Below, piece by piece: positions 11,826-23,428 of a stretch of DNA of 64,000 nucleotides. The number at the start of each line of letters is the position of its first letter. Positions within the stretch are counted from its first letter, which is position 1. This stretch comes from Dama dama (Eukaryota; Chordata; Mammalia; Artiodactyla; Cervidae). The stretch lies in contig NC_083701.1 of assembly GCF_033118175.1 (NCBI RefSeq), positions 52,589,001 to 52,653,000 of the forward strand, given 5' to 3'. The notes beneath the pieces are model-generated. The model was not told where the DNA came from. It worked only from the letters and a program-made list of their open reading frames with translations, and made no database searches. Both the position numbers and the translations under genes were made by a program.

Positions 11826-11880
11826 TATTTTTTAAAATTTTACTGGAGTATACTTGATTTACAATAACTGGATAATTTTA
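11826..11880 (-). mobile_element. Old L1M 3'-end fragment
   Basis: TTTTACTGGAGTATACTTGATTTACAATAA resembles the antisense start of an L1MA-type 3' UTR (the same landmark is seen at about 52.1 kb). It is only ~50 bp long, so the call is tentative. Confidence 0.45.
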
Positions 11881-12061
11881 ATTGCAGTATATAGTTATAA
11901 AAAGAATTATAAGAAGAGGTAATGTTTGCATATTTTAATTCTATGTGAAGAAAAAAAGCATGCTTTGGGACAAAGAAAAATGGACTCTGATTGAGTCCTG
12001 TATACATTCCTGATTTACTCCATTGCTGATAGGCCCACTCATACTTAAACAATCAGCTATG

Positions 12062-12556
12062 TCATATATGTCTCTGCATGTTGATCACACTGGTCCCTCT
12101 GTATGGAACATTCTTCCATGCTCTATGCTCCCATGCTCTATGCTCAGCTTCTACTTGAGGCTGAATCAGTATTTTTAAAAATATCAAGTACTCAACACTG
12201 AATTTATGCAATGAATCAGTGCTGACTAATATTTTAGCAGCTACTGCAGGATGGCATGGTGCGTTCACAAAGTTCTTGAAAGCAAAGAAGCTTAGAAAAT
12301 GATTGAATGTTTGAAGGCCAACCTTAAGGATTGTGGCATCATTAGATGGTTCCTTGCATGACTGCAGATGCAAGCCAGGAATGTCAATAAAATAAGGAAG
12401 GAAGATGGCCTTTAATGAGCAAATATTTGGACAAGGGGGCCAAAATGTCCAAGAGATCTTAAAACAGGGCATCAAAGTACAATAGACCACCTTCCTATAG
12501 GCCACAAATACCCTTAGAAATGTGTATCTTTTAAATGACTTAGCTACTACATTCAT
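12062..12556 (-). other. Open frame of 164 codons, function unknown
   Basis: This is the longest open frame in the window that I cannot place in L1 or BovB. It starts with ATG directly after a TGA and stops normally. I see no domain, signal peptide or catalytic motif; it is rich in Phe, Leu, Ile and Cys. A direct repeat of GCTCCCATGCTCTAT-type bases near 12120 gives the EHRAWEHRAW residues. The plus strand of the same interval also reads partly open, and L2-like words flank it (about 12085-12130). A chance frame or the antisense of a degraded element is more likely than a gene. Confidence 0.25.
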
Positions 12557-13067
12557 TCAACCTATCTTCTGTCTTGTTCAACTTTTGTTCAATTCATGTC
12601 ATTGCTACATTTTCTGGAAAACTTGTTCCTATAATATCTTAAGCTTAAGCCATTGACTAATAATAACTTTCTTAGTTGACAATTTATTAGTTGGTTCTTT
12701 ATTTAAAATTTGTATCTTGCCCATCTCCAACATTTATTTCCATAGCTTTTATTCACTTCTGTATATGCTTAGTTGAGTTGTAAGAAGGAAGTTTATCCAT
12801 GTCTTGCTAGGAAATAGTCTATCATTGTCTAGGAGGGAGTGCCAAGTCATGAAAGGTCACACAGAATGAATGACCAATTTAGGCAGTGGTGATATGTCTG
12901 AAATTGGAAGATAGTTCATGTTTTGGAAATATCTACCATTTCTTCTGCAATTATTGCCTTTTGGAAACTACTTATTTGGAAATGTTTGTGTCCAAATCGG
13001 CTATGATTAAGTACAAAAACTTCCCTGTACAATCTAAAGATATACTAAATGACTGAGAATATTTTTA
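12557..13067. other. No feature recognised
   Basis: Unassigned DNA with faint L2-like words near 12600-12760; I cannot support a boundary. Confidence 0.35.
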
Positions 13068-13085
13068 AAATATTAACTATTTTTT

Positions 13086-13448
13086 GATACACTCAGATTT
13101 TTTTTTATTTTTTATTTTTTTCCAATTTCTCCTTTATTTATTTATTTATTTTTTCAGTGGGTTTTGTCATACATTGATATGAATCAGCCATAGAGTTACA
13201 CGTATTCCCAATCCCGATCCCCCCTCCCACCTCCCTCTCCACCCGATTCCTCTGGGTCTTCCCAGTGCACCAGGCCCGAGCACTTGTCTCATGCATCCCA
13301 CCTGGGCTGGTGATCTGTTTCACCATAGATAGTATACATGCTGTTCTTTCGAAACATCCCACCCTCACCTTCTCCCAGAGTTCAAAAGTCTGTTCTGTAC
13401 TTCTGTGTCTCTTTTTCTGTTTTGCATATAGGGTTATAGAAAGATGGT
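13086..13448 (-). mobile_element. L1 (L1-BT type), 3' UTR only
   Basis: The minus strand carries only L1 3' UTR, beginning near ATAACCCTATATGCAAAA and ending at CCCACTGA followed by an A-rich tail (short 3' form). A 17 bp perfect target duplication AAATATTAACTATTTTT (13068-13084 and 13449-13465) flanks it. Between the left duplication and the tail lie about a dozen bases (GATACACTCAG) that are neither tail nor L1. Confidence 0.9.
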
Positions 13449-13465
13449 AAATATTAACTATTTTT

Positions 13466-14782
13466 AAACTATAAAATTATTAATGAAGAAAACAAATCCA
13501 CTCAGAATAATAACTTTATATAACCATAAATTTTAAATCTACTTGCTTAGCATACATGTGAATTAAATAAAATTATTCAATATTTAGTTATATGGACACA
13601 AAGAGAGGTAGAATTAAGGGGGGAAAGTGATGTAGAAACTTAGAAAGTCAGAATTATAACTAAATATATAGTCAGTTGTTAGAACAAGTTACAGTTGATT
13701 AGTGAAGGACATATTTGATATAATTGGTTTTGATTACCTTATTATAAAATATTATGAAGTTGATATATTGAATTATTTTTCTACACAATCATAAATTCCT
13801 CTCTGGACATTAACCACTGAAGTTTAACAATCGATATTTAGATTTGAAGAGTGACATAGCAGGGATATTTTTATTTTTATTTCATTCTTTGGTATGCCTA
13901 GCTTCTTATGAGGAACTTGAGATTACATTTTTGTTTCTATACACAGGTTGATTTATCCTTTAAAAATAAATTCAGTTTCTCATTTTGGAAGAAAATAAGT
14001 GCATGCTATATAAAAGCCAAGAATTCTTTCACACCCTTTCCCAGAAATTTAGATTGGTGCACCAATATTAGGGATCATGTTATATCAAAAATTGATTGAC
14101 TTAATTGTTGCTTCTAAAATAATAATTCTTAAAAATATGAGCAATTTAAATCTTTAGGATCCTCAACCAAAAAACTGCTTGGTAAGTTAAAGAGAAATTC
14201 TTTGCCAAGTTGATGATTCATATGTCTCATCCAAAATAAAGCATTTACCTTTAGATGCAGTAGACATATTTTCATGATTAAGGTTAATAATACAGCCCAT
14301 TGCTATTCAAAACCCCACTGAGAAACAATATCAGAAAGGAACAAGTGAGAAGCAGCTACCAATATTTAATAGAGTACCATAATGGTAAGTTGAAAGCTGC
14401 AGTTTGCTGGCCTTACAGGAATCCTGGTTTGCATTAACAGAGCTAAGGCTTCAGTCTTTTACCTCATGTAAACATGCATGACTTCAGAGAAAAGAAAACA
14501 GAAAAAAATAAATAAATAAAGCCTGAACAAATGAGAAAACATATGATGAAAAAAAGCAGCTGGATATCACTTTTTTTCTATTCAAAAAATATTTGTTCCC
14601 CAGGAAAATATCTTAGGAAATCATTTGTGATGATGCATCTCTAATGGATAGGAACCATAGTATAACTGTTGCTAAAATCAATTGACATCCATCACTGAGG
14701 TAAAATGAAAGACCTGCTGCTGTGTTGACAAAAACATATGGAACCTACATTGCCTGTGTGTTGATGTATAATAAAGGCTTTT
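13466..14782. other. No gene or repeat recognised
   Basis: AT-rich DNA with short A-rich runs (for example near 14505) and no supported element. The 63-residue plus-strand open frame near 13.9-14.1 kb has no recognisable feature. Confidence 0.45.
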
Positions 14783-14795
14783 GACATGGAAGTTT

Positions 14796-15071
14796 GCTGC
14801 TGCTGCTGCTAAGTCGCTTCAGTCATGTCTGACTCTATGCAACCCCATAGACGGCAGCCCACCAGGCTCCCCCGTCCCTGGGATTCTCCAGGCAAGAACA
14901 CTGGAGTGGGTCGCCATTTCCTTCTCCAATGCAGGAAAGTGAAAAGTGGAAGTGAAGTCGCTCAGTCGTGTCTAACTCCTAGCAACCCCATGGACTGCAG
15001 CCTACCAGGCTCCTCCGTACATGGGATTTTCCAGGCGAGAGTACTGGAGTGGGTTGCCATTGCCTTCTCTG
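14796..15071 (-). mobile_element. BOV-A2 SINE
   Basis: Two Bov-A units stand in tandem in reverse complement, joined by the GAAAGTGAAAAGTGGAAGTG linker, with the AGC-repeat tail seen as GCTGCTGCTGCTGCT at the left. The 13 bp target duplication GACATGGAAGTTT (14783-14795 and 15072-15084) is perfect. No tRNA head, as expected for this family. Confidence 0.96.
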
Positions 15072-15364
15072 GACATGGAAGTTTACTGAGGCTTAAATTT
15101 TCTCACTCCATTCTATAGGAGTTTAAAGTAAAAATCAAACTATGATGAAGATGTTAAATGTTGAGACAATTCAGTCTACAATTTACTTAGTCTCCAAAAG
15201 ATTACTCTGTGTCTAAACAGTAGTAAAATCTTACCCATCTCCAAAAAGTAAATGTCCTCCATTCCATTATCTTTTCCACTTGTCACATACAAGGTGACTG
15301 TAACTATGACAAGAAGAGGAATGTGGTTCTCATAGTTCCGTAAAACATAATGAGTTAGAATTGG

Positions 15365-15760
15365 AGGAGGCATGGGAACCCACACTATATGTGGCCCCAA
15401 AGTTCAGCCCTCTCTTTTGTATTTCTCACTCTGAGAGATACCATCTGCCGTTTTATGAGGACAATTAGCGGCCTTATGGAGAGGTCTACATGGAGAATAG
15501 CCGAAGCTTCTTCCTAACAGTCTTGTGTGAAACACACCACAGAGATGGATTCTCTGGTGCCAGTCAGGACTTCAGGTGACTGCAGCCCAACTGACATCTT
15601 GAACATCTTGACTGCAGCCTATGAAAGAATCTGAGTCAAAACTGTCCAGCTAAACCACCTCCACATTCCTGATCCACACTATGAAATACTAAATGTTTGT
15701 ATTTTCAAGCCTTTAAGTTTGGGGCTATTTTTGACACAACAACACATAAGTAATACAGAC
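15365..15760 (+). repeat. MaLR-like (MLT1-type) LTR
   Basis: Landmarks in order are CTCACTCTGAGAGATACCAT, a TGACTGCAGCCCAACTGACA block, CCTGATCCACACTATGAAAT, then ACTAAATGTTTGTATTTTCA and AGTTTGGGG. The polyadenylation signal region is mutated. No internal sequence is attached. The family is clearer than the subfamily. Confidence 0.6.
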
Positions 15761-16454
15761 AAAAATATTATCGATACAGATAGCATTGAAGATATAATGA
15801 TTTACTGTGGAAGGGAGGACAAAGGAAGAAGTATCCCCCCATAGAATTGTTGTATGGACTTGCTTTAGAATGAAGATGTAACATTAACTAGGAGATTGGA
15901 AAACTACATGTTATTTACAGGATATTTTTAAAATATAAAACTACATTGTTTTTCATGATCAGGTATCAGGTGCCTTAGAGTTAAAAACAAATTTGAAAGC
16001 CAATTTGCTAATTAGGCTTTCCAAATTGTTCCATCATTTGAAAAGTAAGAGAAAACTGTTTTCAGAGATATTTATGCTTAGGTTAGAAAGTTGAAAATGC
16101 CATATTATACAGACTTATATATATAAAAGGCTCAGTCCAGAGATAGAAAATTAATGTCTCAATGTAAAATATAAATGTATATCATTAGTCAAAAGAAACA
16201 TGAATCATAGAAAAGCAAAATAAAACAAAACAAACAAAGATAATTTACATAGCTAGGGTTAATACTAACTCCTTAGGAAAGAGGAGCGAAAATTTGTGTA
16301 AAGTTGCTTAGAAGTGTATATATACGTGTATTATGCATGCATAGTTTTTGTTCTGAATAGGGATCCATTCCTTTTTACAAGCCTATTCCTTCATAATTTT
16401 CCAAGTTAATTCAGATAGGTATTATTGTGTGTGGATGTGCCCCCAGTACATCAC
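15761..16454. other. No feature recognised
   Basis: Unassigned AT-rich DNA without a supported element or exon-like frame. Confidence 0.4.
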
Positions 16455-16780
16455 ACTCTCACCTGTCTTTGTTATAATAAGTTTTCATGGCTAGAATTCT
16501 CTTAAACTACCCCCTCCCTCATTATTCTCAGTGCCTGCACCTTCTCATCCTTCAGATACCAGCTCAAGTTTCAACTCAAGGAAGATCTAATCCAGCACTC
16601 TCTTTATTTTCCTTCATACTAGATATTTCATTTTATTTTATTTATGTTTTTGTATATTTTTCCCTCTGACACCCTCAGTAGACTATGTTTCTTAAGAGAA
16701 GCAACTTGATCATTTTTAATTCACATTTTATCCTCAAGAATTGGAACATCAGTATTGTTTTTAAAACTTTTCAAATAAAT
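16455..16780 (+). mobile_element. L2 LINE 3' fragment
   Basis: The landmarks run in the normal L2 order: CACCTTCTCATCCTTCAGAT, CCAGCTCAAGTTTCAACTCA, GACTATGTTTCTTAAGAGAA and the final TGTTTTTAAA region. It is strongly diverged, as usual for L2, and non-coding. Confidence 0.72.
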
Positions 16781-17164
16781 AAGACTTCTTTTAGAAAATT
16801 TTTAGAATTTGAAAGAGGTAGAGAATAGTCCCTGGGCAAAGCATGAACCAACCTCAGACAGACACCAACACAAACAAACATTCATGGTACATTAAAAATC
16901 TAACAAAACACAGCTGTAATGAACACATTTTTTTCTTTTTAAGCTTAAATAATGTGAAACTGCCATATTTGCTGCTTCAATTTTGTGTGATTATTTGACT
17001 AGGGAAATATTTGGTACTGGATTCTGTAAAGAATATTTCTCACATCAGTTTACTTATATGAATACTGGAATATTTATTTTAATAAAATGATGCATTCCAG
17101 TCACTCTATGCATCTAAACACAATAATACCTATAGGAATTCACTTGGAAAATTATGAAGAAATA
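16781..17164. other. No feature recognised
   Basis: Unassigned DNA between two L2-like segments; no supported element. Confidence 0.35.
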
Positions 17165-17770
17165 GGTGTACTGGAGGGATGGTAAGAAGACCAATGTGGT
17201 TTGATCATACCAGTCAAGGGGCATAATAAGTTGAAATTAAGTCAGACAAAGCAACATGGTGAGATGATATGTAGTGAAGATTTTATTTTATTTGTAGTGG
17301 AAAGTATGTTTGTTGTCGTGTGTGTGTTCAGTCCCTCAGTCTTGTCCAACTCTTTACAGCCCCATGGACTATCGCCTGCCAGGCTCCTCTGTTCGTGGAA
17401 TTTTCCAGACAAGAATACTGGAGTGGGTTATCATTTCCTACTCCAGGGGATCTTCCCAGCCCAGAGATGGAACCTGCCTCTCCTGCCTTGGCAGGTAGGT
17501 TTCTTATCACTAGCGCCACCTGGGAATCCCAGTGGAAGGTTATTGAAACATTTAGTATAGAAGGGATATAAATTACATAAATTTTTTATGTTTTATAAAG
17601 TTAATTGGATAAAAATTATAAAGGATGCAGACAGAAAAAGATAGACATTTGGATGTATCTAAGTGAAAGATAATGGTTTCTTGGAAAATGATAGTTATGG
17701 TGGTGATGAAGAGAAGACAATTAAGATATATTTTTAAATGATATTGGCAAATATTAATGATTTGATAAGC
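17165..17770 (-). mobile_element. L2 LINE fragment, interrupted by a SINE
   Basis: The plus strand reads like antisense L2: purine-rich words such as GAGGGATGGTAAGAAGACCA, later GATGCAGACAGAAAAAGATA and GGTGGTGATGAAGAGAAGAC. A Bov-tA insertion splits it. The assignment rests on word order only and is tentative. Confidence 0.55.
17320..17530 (-). mobile_element. Bov-tA SINE
   Basis: It is full length in reverse complement; the head at the right reads GGGATTCCCAGGTGGCGC on the minus strand. A GT-rich tail at the left and an imperfect ~10 bp repeat, AGTGGAAAGT versus AGTGGAAGGT, flank it. The element carries a ~10 bp change in the B-box area (CCTTGGCAGG). Confidence 0.93.
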
Positions 17771-19047
17771 TAAAAATAAAAAGAATTAAAACTGACTCTG
17801 TTAGGTTTCCAAAAAGCTTTGGATGATATATGATGTCAAAGTTTAATTAAATTAGAAAAATACTATATTGCTTAGTAGATGTATGGAAATTGGTAGAAAA
17901 ACAATAAAGCTCCCCTTGAAATTTAAAATATTTTCACTTCCAACTGGAGGGTTTTGCATACAGCTATATTCTCATTATCATATTCATACTAAAATAGCTT
18001 TCTGTTAATTTTAGTCATGTCTCTCTTCTGATTTTGACTAATTTCTTTAAAAGTGAAGTAGCTTAGAATCCATGTATTCTTTAGTTAGTTGTGAACCTTG
18101 AGAAATTTGCTCCATCACTTAGAGCAGTAAGTTCACTATAGTTGTCACAAAATTATCTGGATATTTGAAATCAAAAGTTAAAATTGCATGTAAGATTGTC
18201 ACACCTTAACATCTCAGGTTTTGAAAAAGTTTAAGAAACAAACAAAAAAAAAGAAAGATAAGGGTGAAATCAGAATTTGTATTTTATTTGTAGTTGTTGT
18301 GCTCATAAATAAATGTCCCATTCATAGTCTAGTGCAGTTTATAAAAAGTTTATTCATCACCACTGCTTGTGTGAGACTACTCTTCTACATCCTCCATCTG
18401 GTTAGAGCCATGAGTTCACAAGTGGAGCACTTTTTCATAGTTGATGTGAAACAAGTTGTTAAGAAGCAGCTCTGTTCCTTATTAGCTAACCTGATTCAGT
18501 CCATCTTTCTGATTAATGTGCCTTCTTGGCCCCCAGGGAGTCCCAGGTGTTACTAATGAATTTGTGAGAAGTTTTCACCTTTCTGCACACTTGAATATGA
18601 CTGTGAATGTAGCACAAGTCAGATGTCCACTGTGTTCAGTGAGGTGAAAAACATGTAGAAAAACAGTTGGGAATATGTGTTTGTTCTTAATGAAATTTGG
18701 CTAACTTGTGTTATACATTATGTAATGCATTTTAATTATCTTCATAAAAATCCTGGCTCACTGTTCTATTAGAAATTGTTCATATCGGTTATATACTTCA
18801 TTTAGTAATATTTTTACAGAGGTAATTAGTGAATTGATTGGTAGGATATATATTTTAGAAAAGTTGCTAATAATCTTTTAGTATCAAAATATTAGTCATA
18901 TAATTCCAATGAAAAATAAAAATAACAAAAAATATTTAATCTAGCTTTGATAACTGATCTTGTCTACCCATTCCATGTGTCAGGCATATCTTGGTTTCTT
19001 GGGATTGGGTTTGTTTTCTTGTTTTTCCTCTACATCTTTTGGTATAG
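17771..19047. other. No gene recognised
   Basis: A 111-residue plus-strand open frame (18221-18556) begins with a Lys-rich low-complexity stretch from A-rich DNA, then hydrophobic residues; I see no family feature and treat it as chance. No repeat is supported here. Confidence 0.4.
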
Positions 19048-19057
19048 GTTACTTACT

Positions 19058-19278
19058 GAAAGTGAGTGAAAATGTTAGTTGCTCGGTTGTGTCTGACTCT
19101 TTGCAAACCCATGGACTGTAGCCCACCAGGCTCCTCTGTCCATGTAATTCTCCAGGCAAGAACACTGGAGTGTTTAGCCATCCTCTTCTCCAGGAGATCT
19201 TCCCAACCCAGGGATCAAACCCAGATCTCCTGCATTGCAAGCAAATTCTTTACTGTCTGAACCATCAGGGAAGCCCAT
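19058..19278 (-). mobile_element. Bov-tA SINE
   Basis: Full-length SINE in reverse complement, with the head at the right (GGGCTTCCCTGATGGTTCAG on the minus strand). The 10 bp target duplication GTTACTTACT (19048-19057 and 19279-19288) is perfect. Confidence 0.95.
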
Positions 19279-19394
19279 GTTACTTACTACTAGTATATAA
19301 TATGATACATTTTGAATCTTGATTCTTCTTAATCTTCTTTGGTTTCCGGAACCTTTAATTGTCTCTTCTTCTCAACAATGTTTGTTCTGCTGAA

Positions 19395-19600
19395 AGAACC
19401 TTCCCATGTATTCTTTTTCAACTAATTATGCTTTTTCTAAGACCACAACTCAAGTATTATTTTCTTAGGGAAATCTTTCATCACAAACTCAAATTAATGC
19501 TGTGAGAATGTATCCTTCATAACACCTATCACAACTGAAATTTTGTATTTCTTTGTATGAGCCTTTAATCTTTGATTAAAGTCACTTTCTTCCATTAAAG
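19395..19600 (+). mobile_element. Possible L2 LINE 3' fragment
   Basis: AACTCAAGTATTATTTTCTT, AGGGAAATCTTTCATCACAA and CACCTATCACAACTGAAATT follow the L2 3' landmark order (short-chain lines after the last coding part). It is strongly diverged; confidence is moderate. Confidence 0.55.
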
Positions 19601-21562
19601 AAAAGCTAAAGAAGAGATGTAGAGACTTACTTGGCTAGCTGTTGCTTAGCAAAGAAAAGACATTATTCTACATTGATGTCACAGAGAAGCAACTACCAGG
19701 AACTCACTGCTCTTACTAAGGCTAAAATTATATTTCCTGCTATCGATCATAGGGAAATATGGATGAATCTGACACTAAAAATATCAGTTTTATTTTTTCT
19801 GTAATTGTCATCACTATCCTTTCTCCAAGAGTATAACTTTCAGGGAATATTTTATTATGCACATTTACTGAGTATAGAAGCCTTCTTTATCAAATGTCAA
19901 CATCCTGGATAGGAGGACACTGCCTTTCTTCTCTAAGCCTTGGATATACATTTGAATCCCTTAGTTGACTTGTAAATTTAAAGTTTCAAAAATGCCTGTG
20001 AGTGAACAATTTATGCATTCAATAGCACTGAAGAGGTGAAACAATACCTCATTTAGAATCAGACATACTGTGTTCAGTGGCCATTTAAGTAGCTATACAT
20101 TAAAAATATTATTGTTCTCCCACCTAAATTCCCATCTTTAAAATGGAAAAATATGTTTCTCAAAATTCACATCAGGAATAAAAGGATCATAGAAAAATAA
20201 GCAGCAGTACTGTCTACTAGCATCCATCCTTGTAATTTTTCAGGTCATTTCTAATCTTTTCCTTCAGATGGGTGACTGGTAAGGTAGAAAACCGGCTTGT
20301 TTTCGAATAGACAAAACAAGTCCTAAAATGAACTAACATAACTCAAAGTGTTCCTTCAGTTTTGGCCTTAACTTCTGTGTGAAATGATGAGTTTAATGGC
20401 AATTAGACAGAAACAAAGGAAAGCACTTCAGGCACAATTATCAAACCGCTAATATCCTTAGTGATGCACAGCATGATTCGGTTGTGTTGCCTTGTTCCAT
20501 TCTATTTGGCTACAGTCCCAATTTTTCCAGGCATTCATATATGGCTGAAATCAGTGAAAATCTCATGCTTCCAGATTTTTCTTTGTTCTTCTTTGTCTAA
20601 TACAGCACCTGCATTCTTAGTGCTTTCTTTTCAGATATAGAGAGTCTACATACTTCAGTATGTAGGCTCCTTTCTATTCTGATCCTTAAAGGTCATTTTC
20701 CTTCCTGTTTTGCTCAACTTTCAAATTTATTCACCATTAAATTTAACTCTACCTATACCTTGTATTTTGTGCTATTTGCAATTCTACAAGAGCTGAAATC
20801 TTTTAAAAAAAATATCTTGGCTCTAACCACAGCTAATTGAATTAGCATTTCCCATCTAAGAAATAGTTGAATAGAAATGTTATTTAGAAATACTTCTATA
20901 GTGCAGAGTAACATCCACTGAAAGGAAGCAAATACAGAAGGTCACACTTTCAACTTCTCTGATTTCTATTTTTTCTCCTTATTCACTCTACAGTCATTCC
21001 ACTGAGGAAGAAACTTTTGCCAGCTCAATTCAGTTCACATCATTTAAATAGGTAAAAGGCCAACTGAGGAGAAACAACCAATTTCTAGTTCAAACCTTCC
21101 TTGTTGTTGTTACTTCAAATATTTATGAGTCAAAAAAGTCTTGCTCAATTTTTGGATTCTTGTAGAAAATGTAAAGTTTAAATATGGACAGAATCTAATA
21201 CTGGCTTCAGAAACATGCAGGTCAAACATACATATAAATGATGCCTGAAAGTGAAAATGAAATATATAGAAAGCTTTTGAAAATTATGAAAGAAGAGAGC
21301 TGAAGGAAAAGTGACAAGACAATATTTTAAAATTTGTATTATGAATACATTACAGATCTTCTCTGTTTCTCATTATGTATATAATACACATTTTATATGT
21401 TTATATATAATATATAATCTTTACATTAATGCAGCACTACAATTAGGAAGTGCAGAAAGTTAGATTCAATTTTTTGCCATAAAGCATAAAATTCAGATAT
21501 ACAAGGTACACAGAATAAAGATTCTAGGTGGGTGCAAAAGTTCATGCTAATGGTATCCTTAA
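19601..21562. other. No gene or young repeat recognised
   Basis: Nearly 2 kb without a supported element. The last ~30 bp (AGGTGGGTGCAAAAGTTCAT at 21525) recall the terminal repeat of mariner-like elements, but the match is too short to call. Confidence 0.4.
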
Positions 21563-22790
21563 AATTAGAGATACCAAAGGAACATTTCATGTGAAGAAGG
21601 CCACAATAAAGGACAGAAACAGTATGGACCTAACAGAAGCAGAAGATATTAAGAAAAAGTGGGAAGAATACACAGAAGAACTACAAAAAAGATCTTAATG
21701 ACATGGATAACCATGATGGTGTGGTCACTCACCTAGAGTCAGACATCCTGGATTGTGAAGTCAAATGGGCCTTAGGAAGCATCATTATGAACAAAGTTAG
21801 TGGAGGTAATGGAATTTCAGCTGAATTATTTAAAATCCTAAAAGATGATGCTGTTAAAGAGTTACACTCAACATGCCAGCAAATTTAGAAAACTCAGCAG
21901 TGGCCACAGGACTGGAAAAGGTCAGTTTTCATTCCAATCCCAAAGAAAGGCAAGGCTAAAGGATATTCAAACTACCACATGATTGCACTAATTTCACATG
22001 CAAAGTAATGCTCAAAATCCTCCAAGCTAGGCTTCAACAGTATGTGAACCAAGAACTTCCAGATGTACAAGCTGGATTCAGAAAAGGCAGAGTAACCAGA
22101 GTTCAAATTGTCAGCATCTGTTGGATCATAGAAAAAGCAAGAGAATTTTAAAAAAAGGAAAAAACATCTACTTCTGCTTCATTGACTATGCTAAAGTCTT
22201 TGACTTTGTCATCACAACAAACTGGAACATTCTTAAAGAGATGGGAATACCAGACCACCTTACCTGTGTCCTGAGAAACCTGTATGCAGGTAAAAAAACA
22301 ACAGAAGAGATCATGAAACAATGGACTGGTTCAAAATTGGAAAAGGCGTACATAAAAGCTGTATATTGTCACCATGCTTATTTAACTTATATGCAGAGTA
22401 CATCATGCAAAATGCCAGACTGGATGAAGCACAAGCTGGAATCAAGATTGCAAGGAGAAATATCAGCAACCTCAGATGTGAAGGTGACATGACACTTATA
22501 GCAGAAAGCAAAGAGGAACTAAAGCTCCTCTTGATGAAGGTGAAAGAAGAGAGTGAAAAAGCTGGCTTAAAACTCAACATTCAAAACCTAAGACCATAGA
22601 ATCCAGTCCTATCACTTCTTGGCAAATAGATGGGGAAGCAATGGAAAGAGTGTCAGACTTTCTTTTCTTGGGCTCCAAAATCACTGCATATGGTGATTGC
22701 AGCCATGAAATTAAAAGACACTTGCTCCGTGGAAGAAAAGCTATGACAAACATAGACAGCATATTAAGAAACAGAGACCTTTGCCACAAA
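21563..22790 (+). pseudogene. BovB reverse transcriptase, decayed
   Basis: Pieces of the RTE reverse transcriptase can be followed across at least three frames: the region around GGNGISAELFKILKDDAV (about 21.8 kb), FCFIDYAKVFDF with LKEMGIPDHLT (22.17-22.27 kb), then FKIGKGVHKSCILSPCLFNL (22.33-22.4 kb). The catalytic YADD box is replaced by CEGD (LRCEGDMTLIAES, about 22.47-22.51 kb), so both the tyrosine and the first aspartate are lost. The enzyme is dead. Confidence 0.88.
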
Positions 22791-22799
22791 GGTCTACAA

Positions 22800-22999
22800 G
22801 GCTTCCCTTGTGGCTCAGCTGGTAAAGACTCTGCCTGCAATGCAGGAGATCTGGGTTGGATCCCTGGGTTGGGAAGATCCCCTGGAGAAGGAAATAGCTA
22901 CCCACTCCAGTGTACTGGCCTGGAGAATTCCATGGACTGTATAGTCCATGGGGTCACAAAGAGTCAGACACAACTGAGCAACTTTCACTTTCACTTTCC
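22800..22999 (+). mobile_element. Bov-tA3-type SINE inside BovB
   Basis: Full length: head GGCTTCCCTTGTGGCTCAGC, B-box area GGTTGGATCCC, the tA3-type block CCATGGACTGTATAGTCCAT and the ACTTTCACTTTCAC tail. It interrupts the BovB copy between the RT domain and the 3' part, so it is younger than that copy. No clear target duplication is seen. Confidence 0.95.
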
Positions 23000-23428
23000 A
23001 TATAGTCAAAGCTGTGTTTTTTACAGTAGTCATATATGAATGTGAGAATTGGACCATAAAGGAGGCTGAATGCCAAAGAATTGATCCTTTCAAGCTGTGG
23101 TGCTGGAGAAGACTCTTGAGAGTCTTTTGGACTACAAGGACATCATACCAGTCAGTCATTGGAAGTACAGATACTGAAGCTGAAGCTCCAATACTTTGTC
23201 CACCTGATGCGAAGAACCGACTCACTTGAAAAGACGCTGATGCTGGGAAGATTGAAGGTAGGAAGAGAAGGGAGCGACAGGAAATGGGATGGTTGGATGG
23301 CATCACCGACTCGATGGACATGGGTTTGAGCAAGTTCCGGAAGATGGTAAAGGACAGGGAAGTGCTGCAGTCATGGGGTCACAAACAGCTGGACATGACT
23401 GCGTGACTGAACAACAACAACAACAAAA

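Larger units (their letters stand above)
21563..23428 (+). mobile_element. BovB LINE, longest copy in the window
   Basis: The copy begins upstream of the reverse transcriptase core (GAGATACCAAAGGAACATTT) and runs to the 3' end with a tail of AAC repeats (GAACAACAACAACAAC). About 1.35 kb of the 5' part of a full element is missing, including most of the endonuclease region. A Bov-tA SINE sits inside. Many frameshifts and stops show it is old. I found no clear target duplication. Confidence 0.94.

Noticed and set aside
14797..14811. Independent CTG/CAG trinucleotide repeats here and at 42003-42023
   Set aside because: Both are the AGC tails of BOV-A2 SINEs.
15365..15760. Endogenous retrovirus with genes next to the MaLR-like LTRs
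   Set aside because: Only LTR-like fragments are seen at the three places; no gag, pol or env reading frame adjoins them.
18221..18556. 111-codon plus-strand frame as a gene
   Set aside because: It starts in a Lys-rich low-complexity run and has no recognisable domain; no splice or promoter context.
21525..21560. Mariner-type terminal repeat (AGGTGGGTGCAAAAGTTCAT)
   Set aside because: Only about 25 bp resemble it and no second end was found.
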